7,701 bases of DNA from an uncultured Eubacteriales bacterium (GCA_900551145.1 URUQ01000059.1:1-7701), one strand, 5' to 3'; positions 1 through 6,037 are shown, counted from the first letter of the stretch. Numbers and translations: made by a program. The notes: a model not told the origin generated them from the letters alone.

Positions 1-50
1 TACGAGATAGGAGTCCGTCTCGTGGGCTCGGAGATGTGTATAAGAGACAG
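1..50 (+). other. Residual Illumina/Nextera i7 adapter (sequencing artefact)
   Basis: These bases match the Nextera read-2 side library adapter. Bases 1–8 (TACGAGAT) are the end of the P7 flow-cell primer. Bases 9–16 (AGGAGTCC) are an 8-base i7 index, which I recall as the adapter-strand form of Nextera index N705. Bases 17–31 (GTCTCGTGGGCTCGG) are the read-2 primer part, and bases 32–50 (AGATGTGTATAAGAGACAG) are the 19-bp Tn5 mosaic end. The order and spacing are exactly those of a finished library molecule, so this is untrimmed adapter joined to the contig end and not genome. Everything from base 51 is insert DNA. The junction also creates a false GTG start codon at 50–52. Confidence 0.98.
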
Positions 51-433
51 TGCCCGAAGCAAGACTTTTGGTCATCGCGCCTTGGGATAAATCGCAACTC
101 AAGAACATCGAAAAAGCCATTCTTGCCGCAAATATCGGCATCAATCCCAACAATGACGGTCAAGTTATCCGCCTCGTTTTCCCCGAGCTTACGGAGGAGC
201 GCAGACGTTCCACCGTCAAAGAAGCCAAAAACCTCGTCGAAGAAGCAAAAATCGTTATGCGCAACGCACGTCGTGAAGCTATCGACGAGCTCAAAAAAAT
301 CCAAAAAGCTTCCACGATTACCGAGGACGATTTGAGAAACTTCACGGAAGATATCGATAAGAATCTTGCAAAGAAAACCGAAGAAGTAGACAAACTCTTC
401 AAAGAGAAAGAGCAAGAGATTCTCTCAATCTGA
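51..433 (+). CDS. frr: Ribosome recycling factor RRF, 5'-truncated
   Basis: RRF works with EF-G in the cytoplasm to split the post-termination ribosome from mRNA and tRNA. The visible 126 residues run from the PEAR motif just after the adapter to the C-terminus. They align without gaps to residues 60–185 of the 185-residue Bacillus subtilis RRF as I recall it (NVPEARMLVITP there, PEARLLVIAP here). This covers the rest of domain II and the C-terminal helix of domain I. Family hallmarks are present: EKAILAANIGINPN, the LTEERR motif, and the basic helix MRNARREA containing the conserved ribosome-contacting arginines. The first ~59 codons are lost at the contig edge, and the apparent GTG start at 50–52 borrows a G from the adapter. 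The TGA stop (431–433) overlaps the uppS start by one base (TGATG). The usual upstream neighbour would be pyrH, which is not visible. Confidence 0.96.
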
Positions 434-1086
434 TGATACCGAAACATATTGGTTTTATAATGGACGGAAACGGTAGATGGGCGCAACAGCGCTCAATGCC
501 CCGCGCCGAAGGTTACGCTTACGGTCTTGTTGCTTTGTACAAGGTGGCAAAACGTTGTAGCGAGCGCGGAGTGGAAGCGGTTTCCGTCTATGCGTTTTCT
601 ACGGAGAACAATGGGCGTCCCGAAGAAGAGATAGTAGCAATCGCAAAAGTCGTGCAAAAGTTCAATCTTACCTACGACGGTGATTATAAAATCTCTTATA
701 TGGGTGATATTTCGTCCCTTCCCGACGGACTTGCCTCGTCTATCGAAACGGTGGAAGAAAACACCGCTGACAATAAGGGTATGTGGCTCAATATCGCATT
801 CAATTACGGTGGCAGAGCGGACATTATCCACGCGGCAAAGGTTGCGTACGATCACGGTGAATTTATCGAGGATACGTTTGAAAGTCATTTATCAAGCTCG
901 CATTTACCTCCTCTTGACGCAGTGGTGCGCACGGGTGGAGAAAAGCGTTTGTCCAACTTTATGTTGTACGAAAGTGCTTATGCGGAATTGTTTTTCCTCG
1001 ACAAACTCTGGCCGGATATGGACGAAAACGACGTCGACAAGATAATCGACGAGTTTGAAAGTCGCAATCGTAAATTCGGAAAGTGA
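433..1086 (+). CDS. uppS: Isoprenyl transferase, UppS-like (undecaprenyl diphosphate synthase), compact and divergent
   Basis: UppS condenses farnesyl diphosphate with isopentenyl diphosphates to make the C55 carrier lipid for peptidoglycan and wall polymers, at the cytosolic membrane face. Recognised by IMDGNGRWA with catalytic Asp11, YAFSTEN (51–59), NIAFNYGGR (120–128), RTGGEKRLSNF with Arg166 and Arg172, and the AYAELFF–LWPD end. At 217 aa it is short against 253 in E. coli. Hand alignment places the loss as about 15 residues at the N-terminus, 5 in the tunnel helix after STEN, 8 before RTGGE and 8 at the C-terminus. Two usually conserved positions differ: E. coli His43 corresponds to Tyr28 (codon TAC, 514–516) and Trp75 to Asn60. 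Asp26, Ser71, Asn74, Arg77, Arg194 and Arg200 equivalents are kept. No Shine-Dalgarno precedes the ATG, so translation is probably coupled to frr. Product chain length could differ from C55; this is inference. Confidence 0.93.
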   Translation: MIPKHIGFIMDGNGRWAQQRSMPRAEGYAYGLVALYKVAKRCSERGVEAVSVYAFSTENNGRPEEEIVAIAKVVQKFNLTYDGDYKISYMGDISSLPDGLASSIETVEENTADNKGMWLNIAFNYGGRADIIHAAKVAYDHGEFIEDTFESHLSSSHLPPLDAVVRTGGEKRLSNFMLYESAYAELFFLDKLWPDMDENDVDKIIDEFESRNRKFGK

Positions 1087-1099
1087 CATAATTTTTGTT

Positions 1100-1140
1100 G
1101 AAAAATATGCAAAAAACCGCGGTTTTTTGCGTGTTTTTTG
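1100..1140 (+). terminator. Intrinsic terminator after uppS
   Basis: A perfect 22-base palindrome at 1109–1130 (left arm GCAAAAAACCG) begins 23 bases after the uppS stop. The pairing can be extended outward through A-tract/T-tract pairs with a few G-U wobbles to about 1100–1139. The right side ends in a T run (1134–1139). The A-rich left flank, hairpin and T-rich right flank are the classic form of a Rho-independent terminator. This divides the cluster into frr–uppS upstream and cdsA onward downstream. Confidence 0.75.
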
Positions 1141-1332
1141 AATGTTGAAAATGCGCGGATTTTCAAAAAACGTATAAAGTTACGCAAAAATAACGTATAA
1201 AGTTTACTCAATTATCGTGTGAATAAAATACACAAATCAAGCGTAAATCAACTCGTAATTATCATAAATGATGCATGAAAATTACGAATAATTATGCGGA
1301 AAAAGTAAAAATCGTGCGCAAATGAGGTTTGT
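1141..1332 (+). promoter_or_regulatory. Intergenic region before cdsA with direct and inverted repeats
   Basis: This AT-rich stretch follows the terminator and should hold the cdsA promoter, but I could not find a convincing -35/-10 pair. It contains a second hairpin (TTGAAAAT at 1145–1152 with ATTTTCAA at 1159–1166, 6-base GC-rich loop). It also has a 13-base direct repeat AACGTATAAAGTT at 1169–1181 and 1192–1204 (23-base offset), and an 8-bp inverted repeat TCGTAATT/AATTACGA at 1253–1260 and 1280–1287. TATAAA occurs inside each direct repeat, without a well-placed -35. TAAAAT at 1224–1229 is another weak -10 candidate. Role as a promoter or operator region is inferred from position. Confidence 0.4.
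1323..1327 (+). promoter_or_regulatory. Ribosome binding site of cdsA
   Basis: TGAGG lies five bases upstream of the ATG at 1333, and this spacing supports that start. The site also contains the stop codon of a 16-codon reading frame (1275–1325), which is probably incidental. Confidence 0.7.
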
Positions 1333-2301
1333 ATGTTGAAAAGAACGCTCACGGCAATCGTGCTTTTGGTGCTTGTTGCAGGCTTTATGGTTTGCGGATA
1401 TTTCGTAAGCCCGATTTTTATCGATATGCTTATTTTGCTATTCCTTGCGGGCGCGGTGTACGAGATGTATAAGTGCTTCAAGGACGCAGGGTACAAGATG
1501 TTTGTTGTGCCCATTGTGTTTATGCTCGTGACGGCGTATCCCGTTTTCTACACGATGCAACACTTCGCGGGCATAGGAGTGCAGGGATTGCTTATCGTGT
1601 TTCTCGTGAGCAGTATGCTTGCGCTTACGATTTTTACCTTCAAACCCGCAAAACACAGCAAAAAAGACTTTGAAAACGCACTCGAAAACGGTGAAGTTCT
1701 ACAAGACGAACAAGGCGCGTGCGGTCTTAAAGATTTGCTTGCCAATATATTCGTGCTTGTGTATCCGATGCTTTTCCTTATGACGGCGTGGGTTATCAGT
1801 TACAAATACAGTGCGCTTTTTGCGGTGTTGTTTGCAATTCTCGTGCCTATTCTGGGTAGCGATACGTTTGCATATTGGTTCGGCTCAATGATCGGAGGCA
1901 AGAAACTTTGCCCCAAAATCAGCCCCAAAAAGACGATAGCGGGAGGTGTCGGAGGTCTCGTCGGCGGTATGGTGCTGGCGATTCTCTTTTGGGTGGTGTT
2001 CGAGCTTTGCGCGGACAAATATCCCGTATTTATTCAAAACTGCGGATATACCTACTTTATTGCCCACGACGTCGTCGGTTGGCAATGGAAGAGTGCGCTA
2101 ATATATCTTGCAATCGGTCTCGTGTGCGGTGCTATAAGCGAACTCGGAGACCTTGCCGCGTCGCGTATCAAGCGTGCTATCGGCATAAAGGACTACGGCA
2201 AGATTTTCCCGGGACACGGTGGATTTATGGACAGAATCGACAGCGTTATGTACTGTCTGGTCATACTCCTCATTGCGTTCTCGTGTATATATCGTTTTTG
2301 A
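1333..2301 (+). CDS. cdsA: Phosphatidate cytidylyltransferase (CDP-diacylglycerol synthase)
   Basis: CdsA is an integral membrane enzyme that converts phosphatidate and CTP to CDP-diacylglycerol and pyrophosphate, the branch point of bacterial phospholipid synthesis. The 322-residue protein is strongly hydrophobic, with several membrane helices (about 5–22, 26–48, 57–74, 82–102, 138–155, 160–180, 203–225, 252–268, 303–320). The family motifs are clear. GSDTFAYWFGSMIGGKK and ISPKKT occupy about 175–201. The C-terminal signature spans about 269–303, with GDL, the basic SRIKR stretch, KD at 286–287, GHGG at 294–297 and MDRID. It is longer than E. coli CdsA (285 aa), partly through a polar, probably cytosolic loop at about 104–132. 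ISPKKT is followed by IAG where WEG or VEG is more usual. It sits between uppS and dxr as in other Bacillota. The upstream terminator suggests separate transcription from frr–uppS. Confidence 0.96.
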   Translation: MLKRTLTAIVLLVLVAGFMVCGYFVSPIFIDMLILLFLAGAVYEMYKCFKDAGYKMFVVPIVFMLVTAYPVFYTMQHFAGIGVQGLLIVFLVSSMLALTIFTFKPAKHSKKDFENALENGEVLQDEQGACGLKDLLANIFVLVYPMLFLMTAWVISYKYSALFAVLFAILVPILGSDTFAYWFGSMIGGKKLCPKISPKKTIAGGVGGLVGGMVLAILFWVVFELCADKYPVFIQNCGYTYFIAHDVVGWQWKSALIYLAIGLVCGAISELGDLAASRIKRAIGIKDYGKIFPGHGGFMDRIDSVMYCLVILLIAFSCIYRF

Positions 2302-2408
2302 TTGATATTTCATAATAGTTTAATCAAAGCGGTGCAAAATGCTTTTGTATGGACTTGCAAAAGACTTCAAATCTCCGCCTATGTGGCACGCAAGTCTATA
2401 AGGATAAA
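2302..2408 (+). promoter_or_regulatory. Leader/intergenic region between cdsA and dxr
   Basis: This 107-base gap holds short inverted repeats whose arms overlap. TTGAT/ATCAA pairs at 2302–2306 with 2323–2327. CTTTTG/CAAAAG pairs at 2342–2347 with 2358–2363. GACTTGC at 2352–2358 pairs with GCAAGTC at 2390–2396. AGACTT at 2362–2367 competes for the same right arm (AAGTCT, 2392–2397). I see no T-tract terminator and no convincing promoter. The competing pairings lie just before the dxr ribosome binding site and could form alternative leader structures, which is speculative. Confidence 0.25.
2400..2404 (+). promoter_or_regulatory. Ribosome binding site deciding the dxr start
   Basis: AAGGA ends four bases before the ATG at 2409. 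It supports that codon over the upstream in-frame ATG at 2349, which has no such site and would add 20 residues unlike the family N-terminus. Confidence 0.7.
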
Positions 2409-3560
2409 ATGAAAACTATAACGATTTTAGGCAGTACGGGCTCTGTCGGAAGACAAGTGCTTGCTACCATTTCTCAACATCCCGAGGCTTTCAAGGTCGT
2501 CGGGCTTTCCGCTTATACAAACGAAGCTCTTTTGAGGGAGCAAATCGAAAAATTCAATCCCACTCATTATTATTTCCCGAGCGGCGCGGTTGAAGTGCAA
2601 AGTTCGCTTTTTGACTTTCTCGAAGACGAAAAAACCTCAAAATGCCTAACTTCTCTTGAAGAGTTGGCTGCAATTGAGTCTGATATCGTCGTATTGGCGG
2701 TTACGGGCATTGCGGGACTTTGGGCGGCAATCGCAACGCTTAAGCGCGGAGGAACGCTCGCAATCGCAAACAAAGAAACGATAGTTTGCGCCGGCAGACA
2801 TCTCAAAGCGCTCGAAAAGAAGTACGGCGGAAAGATTTTACCTCTCGATACCGAACATTCGGCAATCTTTGCGTGTTTGCGCGGTGAAGAGAAAAAGTAT
2901 GTAAAAAGCCTCGTTTTGACCGCAAGCGGTGGTGCTCTTCGCGATTTGCCGACAAGTCAACTTGCAAAAGTCAAGGCAGAGGACGCACTCAAACACCCCG
3001 TATGGAATATGGGCAAAAAGGTTACAATCGACTCGGCAACTTTGTTCAATAAAGGGCTTGAAGTTATCGAAGCAATGCGACTTTTCGACGTCAAGGCAAA
3101 GGACGTCAAAGTGGTTATGCACAGAGAAAGTATCATCCACTCGCTCGTAGAGTTTTCGGACGGCGGAATGAAAGCGTTGTTGTCAACCCCCGATATGCGC
3201 CTTTCAATAGATACGGCATTGTTCTATCCGGAGCACGCAAACAACTCTGTTGCGCCTCTCGATTTGATAAAAACGGGACTTTTGACCTTTTCCGCACCCG
3301 ATTTCGACCGTTTTCCGTGTCTCAAAATCGCTATGGACGCCGCAGAAGCGGGTGAGGGCGCATGTATCGCAATTTCCGCAAGCGACGAAGTGCTCGTTGA
3401 GGAATTTTTGAAAGGCAAAATCAAATATCACGATATTGCAAACACGCTGGCAAAGGTTTTGAACAAGTTCAAAAAGGTCGGCGACGTGGAACTTGAAGAT
3501 ATTATTGGCATAGACGAGAAAGCAAGAAAATATACTTATTCTATGATAGGAGTCAAATAA
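2409..3560 (+). CDS. dxr: 1-deoxy-D-xylulose 5-phosphate reductoisomerase
   Basis: DXR rearranges and reduces 1-deoxy-D-xylulose 5-phosphate to 2-C-methyl-D-erythritol 4-phosphate using NADPH and a divalent metal. It is the committed step of the cytosolic MEP isoprenoid pathway. The 383-residue protein begins MKTITILGSTGSVGRQVL, with the NADPH-binding GSTGSVG at 8–14, and ANKET at 120–124. Metal ligands align by hand with E. coli: Asp147 and Glu149 (for Asp150 and Glu152) and Glu218 (for Glu231). Substrate residues Ser173, His196, Ser209, Asn214 and Lys215 fit E. coli Ser186, His209, Ser222, Asn227 and Lys228. HRESIIHS at 238–245 and PDMR at 261–264 are family motifs. Small departures are SGGALR for the usual SGGPFR and SASDE for the usual NAANE. 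The start is set by the ribosome binding site at 2400–2404. The rseP GTG follows one base after the stop, so the two are surely cotranscribed. Confidence 0.96.
   Translation: MKTITILGSTGSVGRQVLATISQHPEAFKVVGLSAYTNEALLREQIEKFNPTHYYFPSGAVEVQSSLFDFLEDEKTSKCLTSLEELAAIESDIVVLAVTGIAGLWAAIATLKRGGTLAIANKETIVCAGRHLKALEKKYGGKILPLDTEHSAIFACLRGEEKKYVKSLVLTASGGALRDLPTSQLAKVKAEDALKHPVWNMGKKVTIDSATLFNKGLEVIEAMRLFDVKAKDVKVVMHRESIIHSLVEFSDGGMKALLSTPDMRLSIDTALFYPEHANNSVAPLDLIKTGLLTFSAPDFDRFPCLKIAMDAAEAGEGACIAISASDEVLVEEFLKGKIKYHDIANTLAKVLNKFKKVGDVELEDIIGIDEKARKYTYSMIGVK
3548..3552 (+). promoter_or_regulatory. Ribosome binding site for the GTG start of rseP
   Basis: AGGAG lies inside the last codons of dxr, nine bases before GTG at 3562. 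It supports a non-ATG start and close translational linkage of the two genes. Confidence 0.65.
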
Positions 3561-3561
3561 G

Positions 3562-4857
3562 GTGTCGGGTATTATTGCGGTTACAGCCGCAGAGGTCTTT
3601 AAGTATATAGGTTACGTCATAGTTGCGCTACTTGCACTTATGGCGATGATCGTCGTGCACGAACTCGGACATTATACGGCGGGAAGACTGCTCGGTTTCA
3701 AAATCGACGAGTTTTCAATCGGTTTCGGCCCCGCGATTTTCAAACGTAAGAACAAAAAGACGGGCGAAGTATTTTCGTTGCGTCCTTTTCCCATTGGCGG
3801 ATTTTGCGCTTTTCACGGTGAAGACGCGGACGGTGCGTTGCTCGATACGGACGGCAATCCGATAAAAGACTCCAAGGGCAACGTCGTCAAAGACCCTGAC
3901 GCTTTCAACAATCAAAAGCCTTGGAAACGCCTTATCGTGCTGTTTTCCGGTGCTTTTATGAATTTTTTGAGCGCAATCGTCATTATTACGATATATTTCA
4001 CGGCGTACGGACAAGTGTTGCCGAGCGTTGTGCAAACTGTGTCTACGTCGAGTTATCAAAGCGTATTCGAGGACGGGGACGCAATACTTGCAATCAACGG
4101 AAAACAAGTGAACATTATGCTTCAAGAAGATCTTGACAAGGCTTTTTCGGGACTTGGCGAGAGTGCGCAGTTTACCGTTTTTCGCAACGGCAAGCAAGTA
4201 AAAATAACCGCAAATAAGTTTGATTATTTTCCGTTTGAAGACGGAGATATGATATATTCCGTAAACGGTGAAAAGGTAGAAACGCCGTATCCGTATCAAC
4301 AATTGGCGGAAAATATCCATACCGACGGTCAATTGACGCTCGTCGTCGTAAGATACGACGAAAACGGCAATATTTGTGAAAAAACGACTATGCTCGTACT
4401 TCAAGGAGAAAGCGGGTTTTACAGTCACGGTTTCGGATTTACGAGATCGCTTGCAAGAGTGAAGCTTCCGTTTTTCCTTGCTTTCGGCAGAGCATGGGGA
4501 TTTTGCTTCTTTATCGTGTTCAAGATCTTGGCGTCGCTCGGCGCGCTTATAACGGGCAAAGCCGGCATAGAAACGGCGGGCGGAACGATTACTACAATCG
4601 GTGTGATGGCAAAGGTGAGCGCGCTCGGTTTTGACAGTTTCTTGTACGTGGTTGCGATTATATCGGCAAACCTTGCGGTTATGAACTTGTTGCCTTTCCC
4701 AGCACTTGACGGAAGCCATATGCTTTTTACGCTAATAGAGATGATATTCAAAAAACCTCTGCCGCGCAAAGTCGAGGCTGTTATTCACACGGTGGGACTG
4801 GTGCTGCTAATCGTACTTGCGGTGTTCCTCGACATTTTCCATCTCGTAAAAGGATAA
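3562..4857 (+). CDS. rseP: Site-2 type intramembrane zinc metalloprotease (RseP/RasP family) with two PDZ-like units
   Basis: This family cuts membrane-anchored anti-sigma factors and remnant signal peptides within the bilayer. The 431-residue protein has HELGH (zinc ligands His33 and His37, catalytic Glu34) in its first membrane helix (about 15–40). This is followed by FSIGFGPAIF (51–60) and PIGGFCAFHGED (77–88, usually GGYVKMLGED). A second helix lies at about 124–148 with SGAFMNF. The third motif is NLLPFPALDGSH, giving zinc ligand Asp383; the usual ending is LDGGR. A last helix lies at about 407–427. The extracytoplasmic part (about 155–280) contains two PDZ-like segments, each starting with FEDGD…NG…V (169–183 and 225–239). 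Many Gram-positive homologues have one PDZ domain; E. coli RseP has two. The GTG start is supported by AGGAG at 3548–3552. It is tightly linked to dxr, as is usual in Bacillota; substrates are not evident from the window. Confidence 0.94.
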   Translation: MSGIIAVTAAEVFKYIGYVIVALLALMAMIVVHELGHYTAGRLLGFKIDEFSIGFGPAIFKRKNKKTGEVFSLRPFPIGGFCAFHGEDADGALLDTDGNPIKDSKGNVVKDPDAFNNQKPWKRLIVLFSGAFMNFLSAIVIITIYFTAYGQVLPSVVQTVSTSSYQSVFEDGDAILAINGKQVNIMLQEDLDKAFSGLGESAQFTVFRNGKQVKITANKFDYFPFEDGDMIYSVNGEKVETPYPYQQLAENIHTDGQLTLVVVRYDENGNICEKTTMLVLQGESGFYSHGFGFTRSLARVKLPFFLAFGRAWGFCFFIVFKILASLGALITGKAGIETAGGTITTIGVMAKVSALGFDSFLYVVAIISANLAVMNLLPFPALDGSHMLFTLIEMIFKKPLPRKVEAVIHTVGLVLLIVLAVFLDIFHLVKG

Positions 4858-4896
4858 AAGAGAAATAGACATAACATTAAGAAAAAACGATAATCT

Positions 4897-4915
4897 AATG
4901 CGGTCAAATCGCATT
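4897..4915 (+). repeat. Small inverted repeat before ispG
   Basis: AATGCG at 4897–4902 pairs with CGCATT at 4910–4915 around a 7-base loop, ending 7 bases before the ispG ATG. It has no T tail and the spacer between rseP and ispG (4858–4922) shows no clear promoter. It could lie over the initiation region of the mRNA, but the stem is short and may be chance. Confidence 0.3.
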
Positions 4916-4922
4916 GTGAGAT

Positions 4923-5987
4923 ATGGATAAAATGATGATAGAAAGAAGAAAAACGAGAAAAGTTTTCGTAGGTGACGTTGCGATTGGCGGTGACGCTCCG
5001 ATTACGGTTCAATCGATGCTCAATACCAAAACGGTTGACGTCGAAGGCTCGCTCAAACAAATCGAAGAACTTAAAAAGGTCGGTTGCGACCTTATAAGAC
5101 TTGCCGTGCCCGACGAACAATCGGCGTATGCGTTTGGTGAGATTGCAAAAAGATGCGGACTGCCGCTTATCGCAGACATACATTACAATTATAAACTTGC
5201 TCATCTCGCGCTCGACAACGGGGCAAAAAAAATAAGAATGAACCCCGGCAATATGCGCGATTTTTCGGAGATTAAACCGCTTGCGCAAAGGCTTATCGAT
5301 ATGCACGTGCCCGTGCGTGTGGGGGTGAACGGCGGGTCTCTCGACCCAAAATTTAAGGGAATGGACGAAACGCGTGCGCTTTGCGAAAGCGCGTTGGAGT
5401 GCGCAAACGTCTTTGAAAGCCAAGGTATGCGAGATATCGTTATTGCAATCAAGGCGTCCAATACTCTTGTAAACGTCGAAGCAAACAGATTGCTTGCAAA
5501 AGAGTGCGATTACCCTTTGCATATCGGCGTAACGGAGGCGGGGACGCTTCGCTCGGGTCTTATTAAATCCGCAATAGGCATAGGAACTTTGCTTCAAGAA
5601 GGCATAGGCGATACTATAAGAGTGTCGCTCTCCGCCGACGTAAGAGAGGAAGTGCTTGCGGGTAAGAAGATTTTGCAAACGCTCGGAATACGCAAAAACG
5701 CAGTCGAGGTTGTGTCTTGCCCGACTTGCGCACGTACGGAAATAGATGTGGAAGGACTTGCAAACAAAGTCGAAATGATGTGTGCAAACATTGATAAACC
5801 GCTGACGATTTCAATTCTCGGCTGTCCGCTCAACGGAATAGGTGAGGGCGAAAACAGCGATTTGGGCATAGCGGGCGGAAAAGAGAAGTCCGTCATACTC
5901 AAAGACGGCAAAATTCTTAAAACGGTGAATAGCGTTGATTTGATGACTGAATTTGACAAATTATTGCAAGAAGTATTATCAAAATGA
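4923..5987 (+). CDS. ispG: 4-hydroxy-3-methylbut-2-en-1-yl diphosphate synthase
   Basis: IspG (GcpE) is the iron–sulfur enzyme that reductively converts methylerythritol cyclodiphosphate to HMBPP, the penultimate MEP-pathway step. The 354 residues contain the N-terminal TIM-barrel motifs: PITVQSMLNTKT at 26–37, LIADIHYNYKLA at 82–93, MNPGN at 106–110 and VGVNGGSL at 133–140. SCPTCAR (265–271) follows, then GCPLNGIGEGE (300–310) and DLGIAGG. The [4Fe-4S] ligands are Cys266, Cys269, Cys301 and Glu308, with the last two keeping the E. coli Cys305–Glu312 spacing. GCPLNGIGE differs slightly from the usual GCVVNGPGE. The ATG at 4923 is the longest choice; ATGs at 4932 and 4935 are possible, because no strong ribosome binding site discriminates among them. 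It belongs functionally with dxr two genes upstream. Its last codons lie inside a long inverted repeat. Confidence 0.96.
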   Translation: MDKMMIERRKTRKVFVGDVAIGGDAPITVQSMLNTKTVDVEGSLKQIEELKKVGCDLIRLAVPDEQSAYAFGEIAKRCGLPLIADIHYNYKLAHLALDNGAKKIRMNPGNMRDFSEIKPLAQRLIDMHVPVRVGVNGGSLDPKFKGMDETRALCESALECANVFESQGMRDIVIAIKASNTLVNVEANRLLAKECDYPLHIGVTEAGTLRSGLIKSAIGIGTLLQEGIGDTIRVSLSADVREEVLAGKKILQTLGIRKNAVEVVSCPTCARTEIDVEGLANKVEMMCANIDKPLTISILGCPLNGIGEGENSDLGIAGGKEKSVILKDGKILKTVNSVDLMTEFDKLLQEVLSK

Positions 5988-6012
5988 TAAAATATTGCAA
6001 TACTTTTTGCAA
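5964..6012 (+). repeat. 14-bp inverted repeat over the ispG stop codon
   Basis: TTGCAAGAAGTATT at 5964–5977 can pair with AATACTTTTTGCAA at 5999–6012 over all 14 positions with one G-U wobble. The 21-base loop contains the ispG TGA and a small inner hairpin (ATCA/TGAT). No T tract follows the right arm, so this is not a standard intrinsic terminator. It may be an mRNA 3'-end stabilising, processing or attenuating structure between ispG and the exonuclease gene. The arms are partly coding, so conservation across relatives would be needed to prove function. Confidence 0.5.
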
Positions 6013-6026
6013 CTTACGGAAAAGAT

Positions 6027-6032
6027 AAGAGG
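6027..6032 (+). promoter_or_regulatory. Ribosome binding site of the PolC-like exonuclease gene
   Basis: AAGAGG lies five bases before the ATG at 6038, fixing that start and indicating efficient, independent initiation after the ispG stem-loop. Confidence 0.75.
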
Positions 6033-6037
6033 TTTTT

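Noticed and set aside
50..52. GTG as the true start of a short frr
   Set aside because: Its first base is adapter sequence, and the protein lacks the whole first third of RRF. The gene is truncated by the contig end. The codon was probably an internal valine codon, as in the NVPEAR motif of homologues.
1145..1178. TTGAAA (1145–1150) with TATAAA (1173–1178) as the cdsA promoter
   Set aside because: The spacer is 22 bases, too long for a SigA-type promoter, and the -35 overlaps a hairpin arm.
1275..1325. A 16-codon plus-strand frame (MKITNNYAEKVKIVRK) ending in the cdsA ribosome binding site
   Set aside because: It could be a leader peptide, but it has no ribosome binding site of its own and no regulatory codon run, and frames this short arise often by chance.
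2349..2408. Upstream in-frame ATG giving dxr 20 extra residues
   Set aside because: It has no ribosome binding site, and the extra residues do not resemble the family. The ATG at 2409 has AAGGA at the right distance and starts directly at the Rossmann strand.
3715..4719. Long minus-strand open frame (334 codons) opposite rseP
   Set aside because: It lies entirely within the well-supported rseP gene. Its translation is rich in Arg, His and Cys with no recognisable motif, as expected of a shadow frame.
4785..5678. Minus-strand open frame (297 codons) opposite the rseP end and ispG
   Set aside because: It runs across two well-identified genes and their spacer, has shadow-type composition and shows no family motif.
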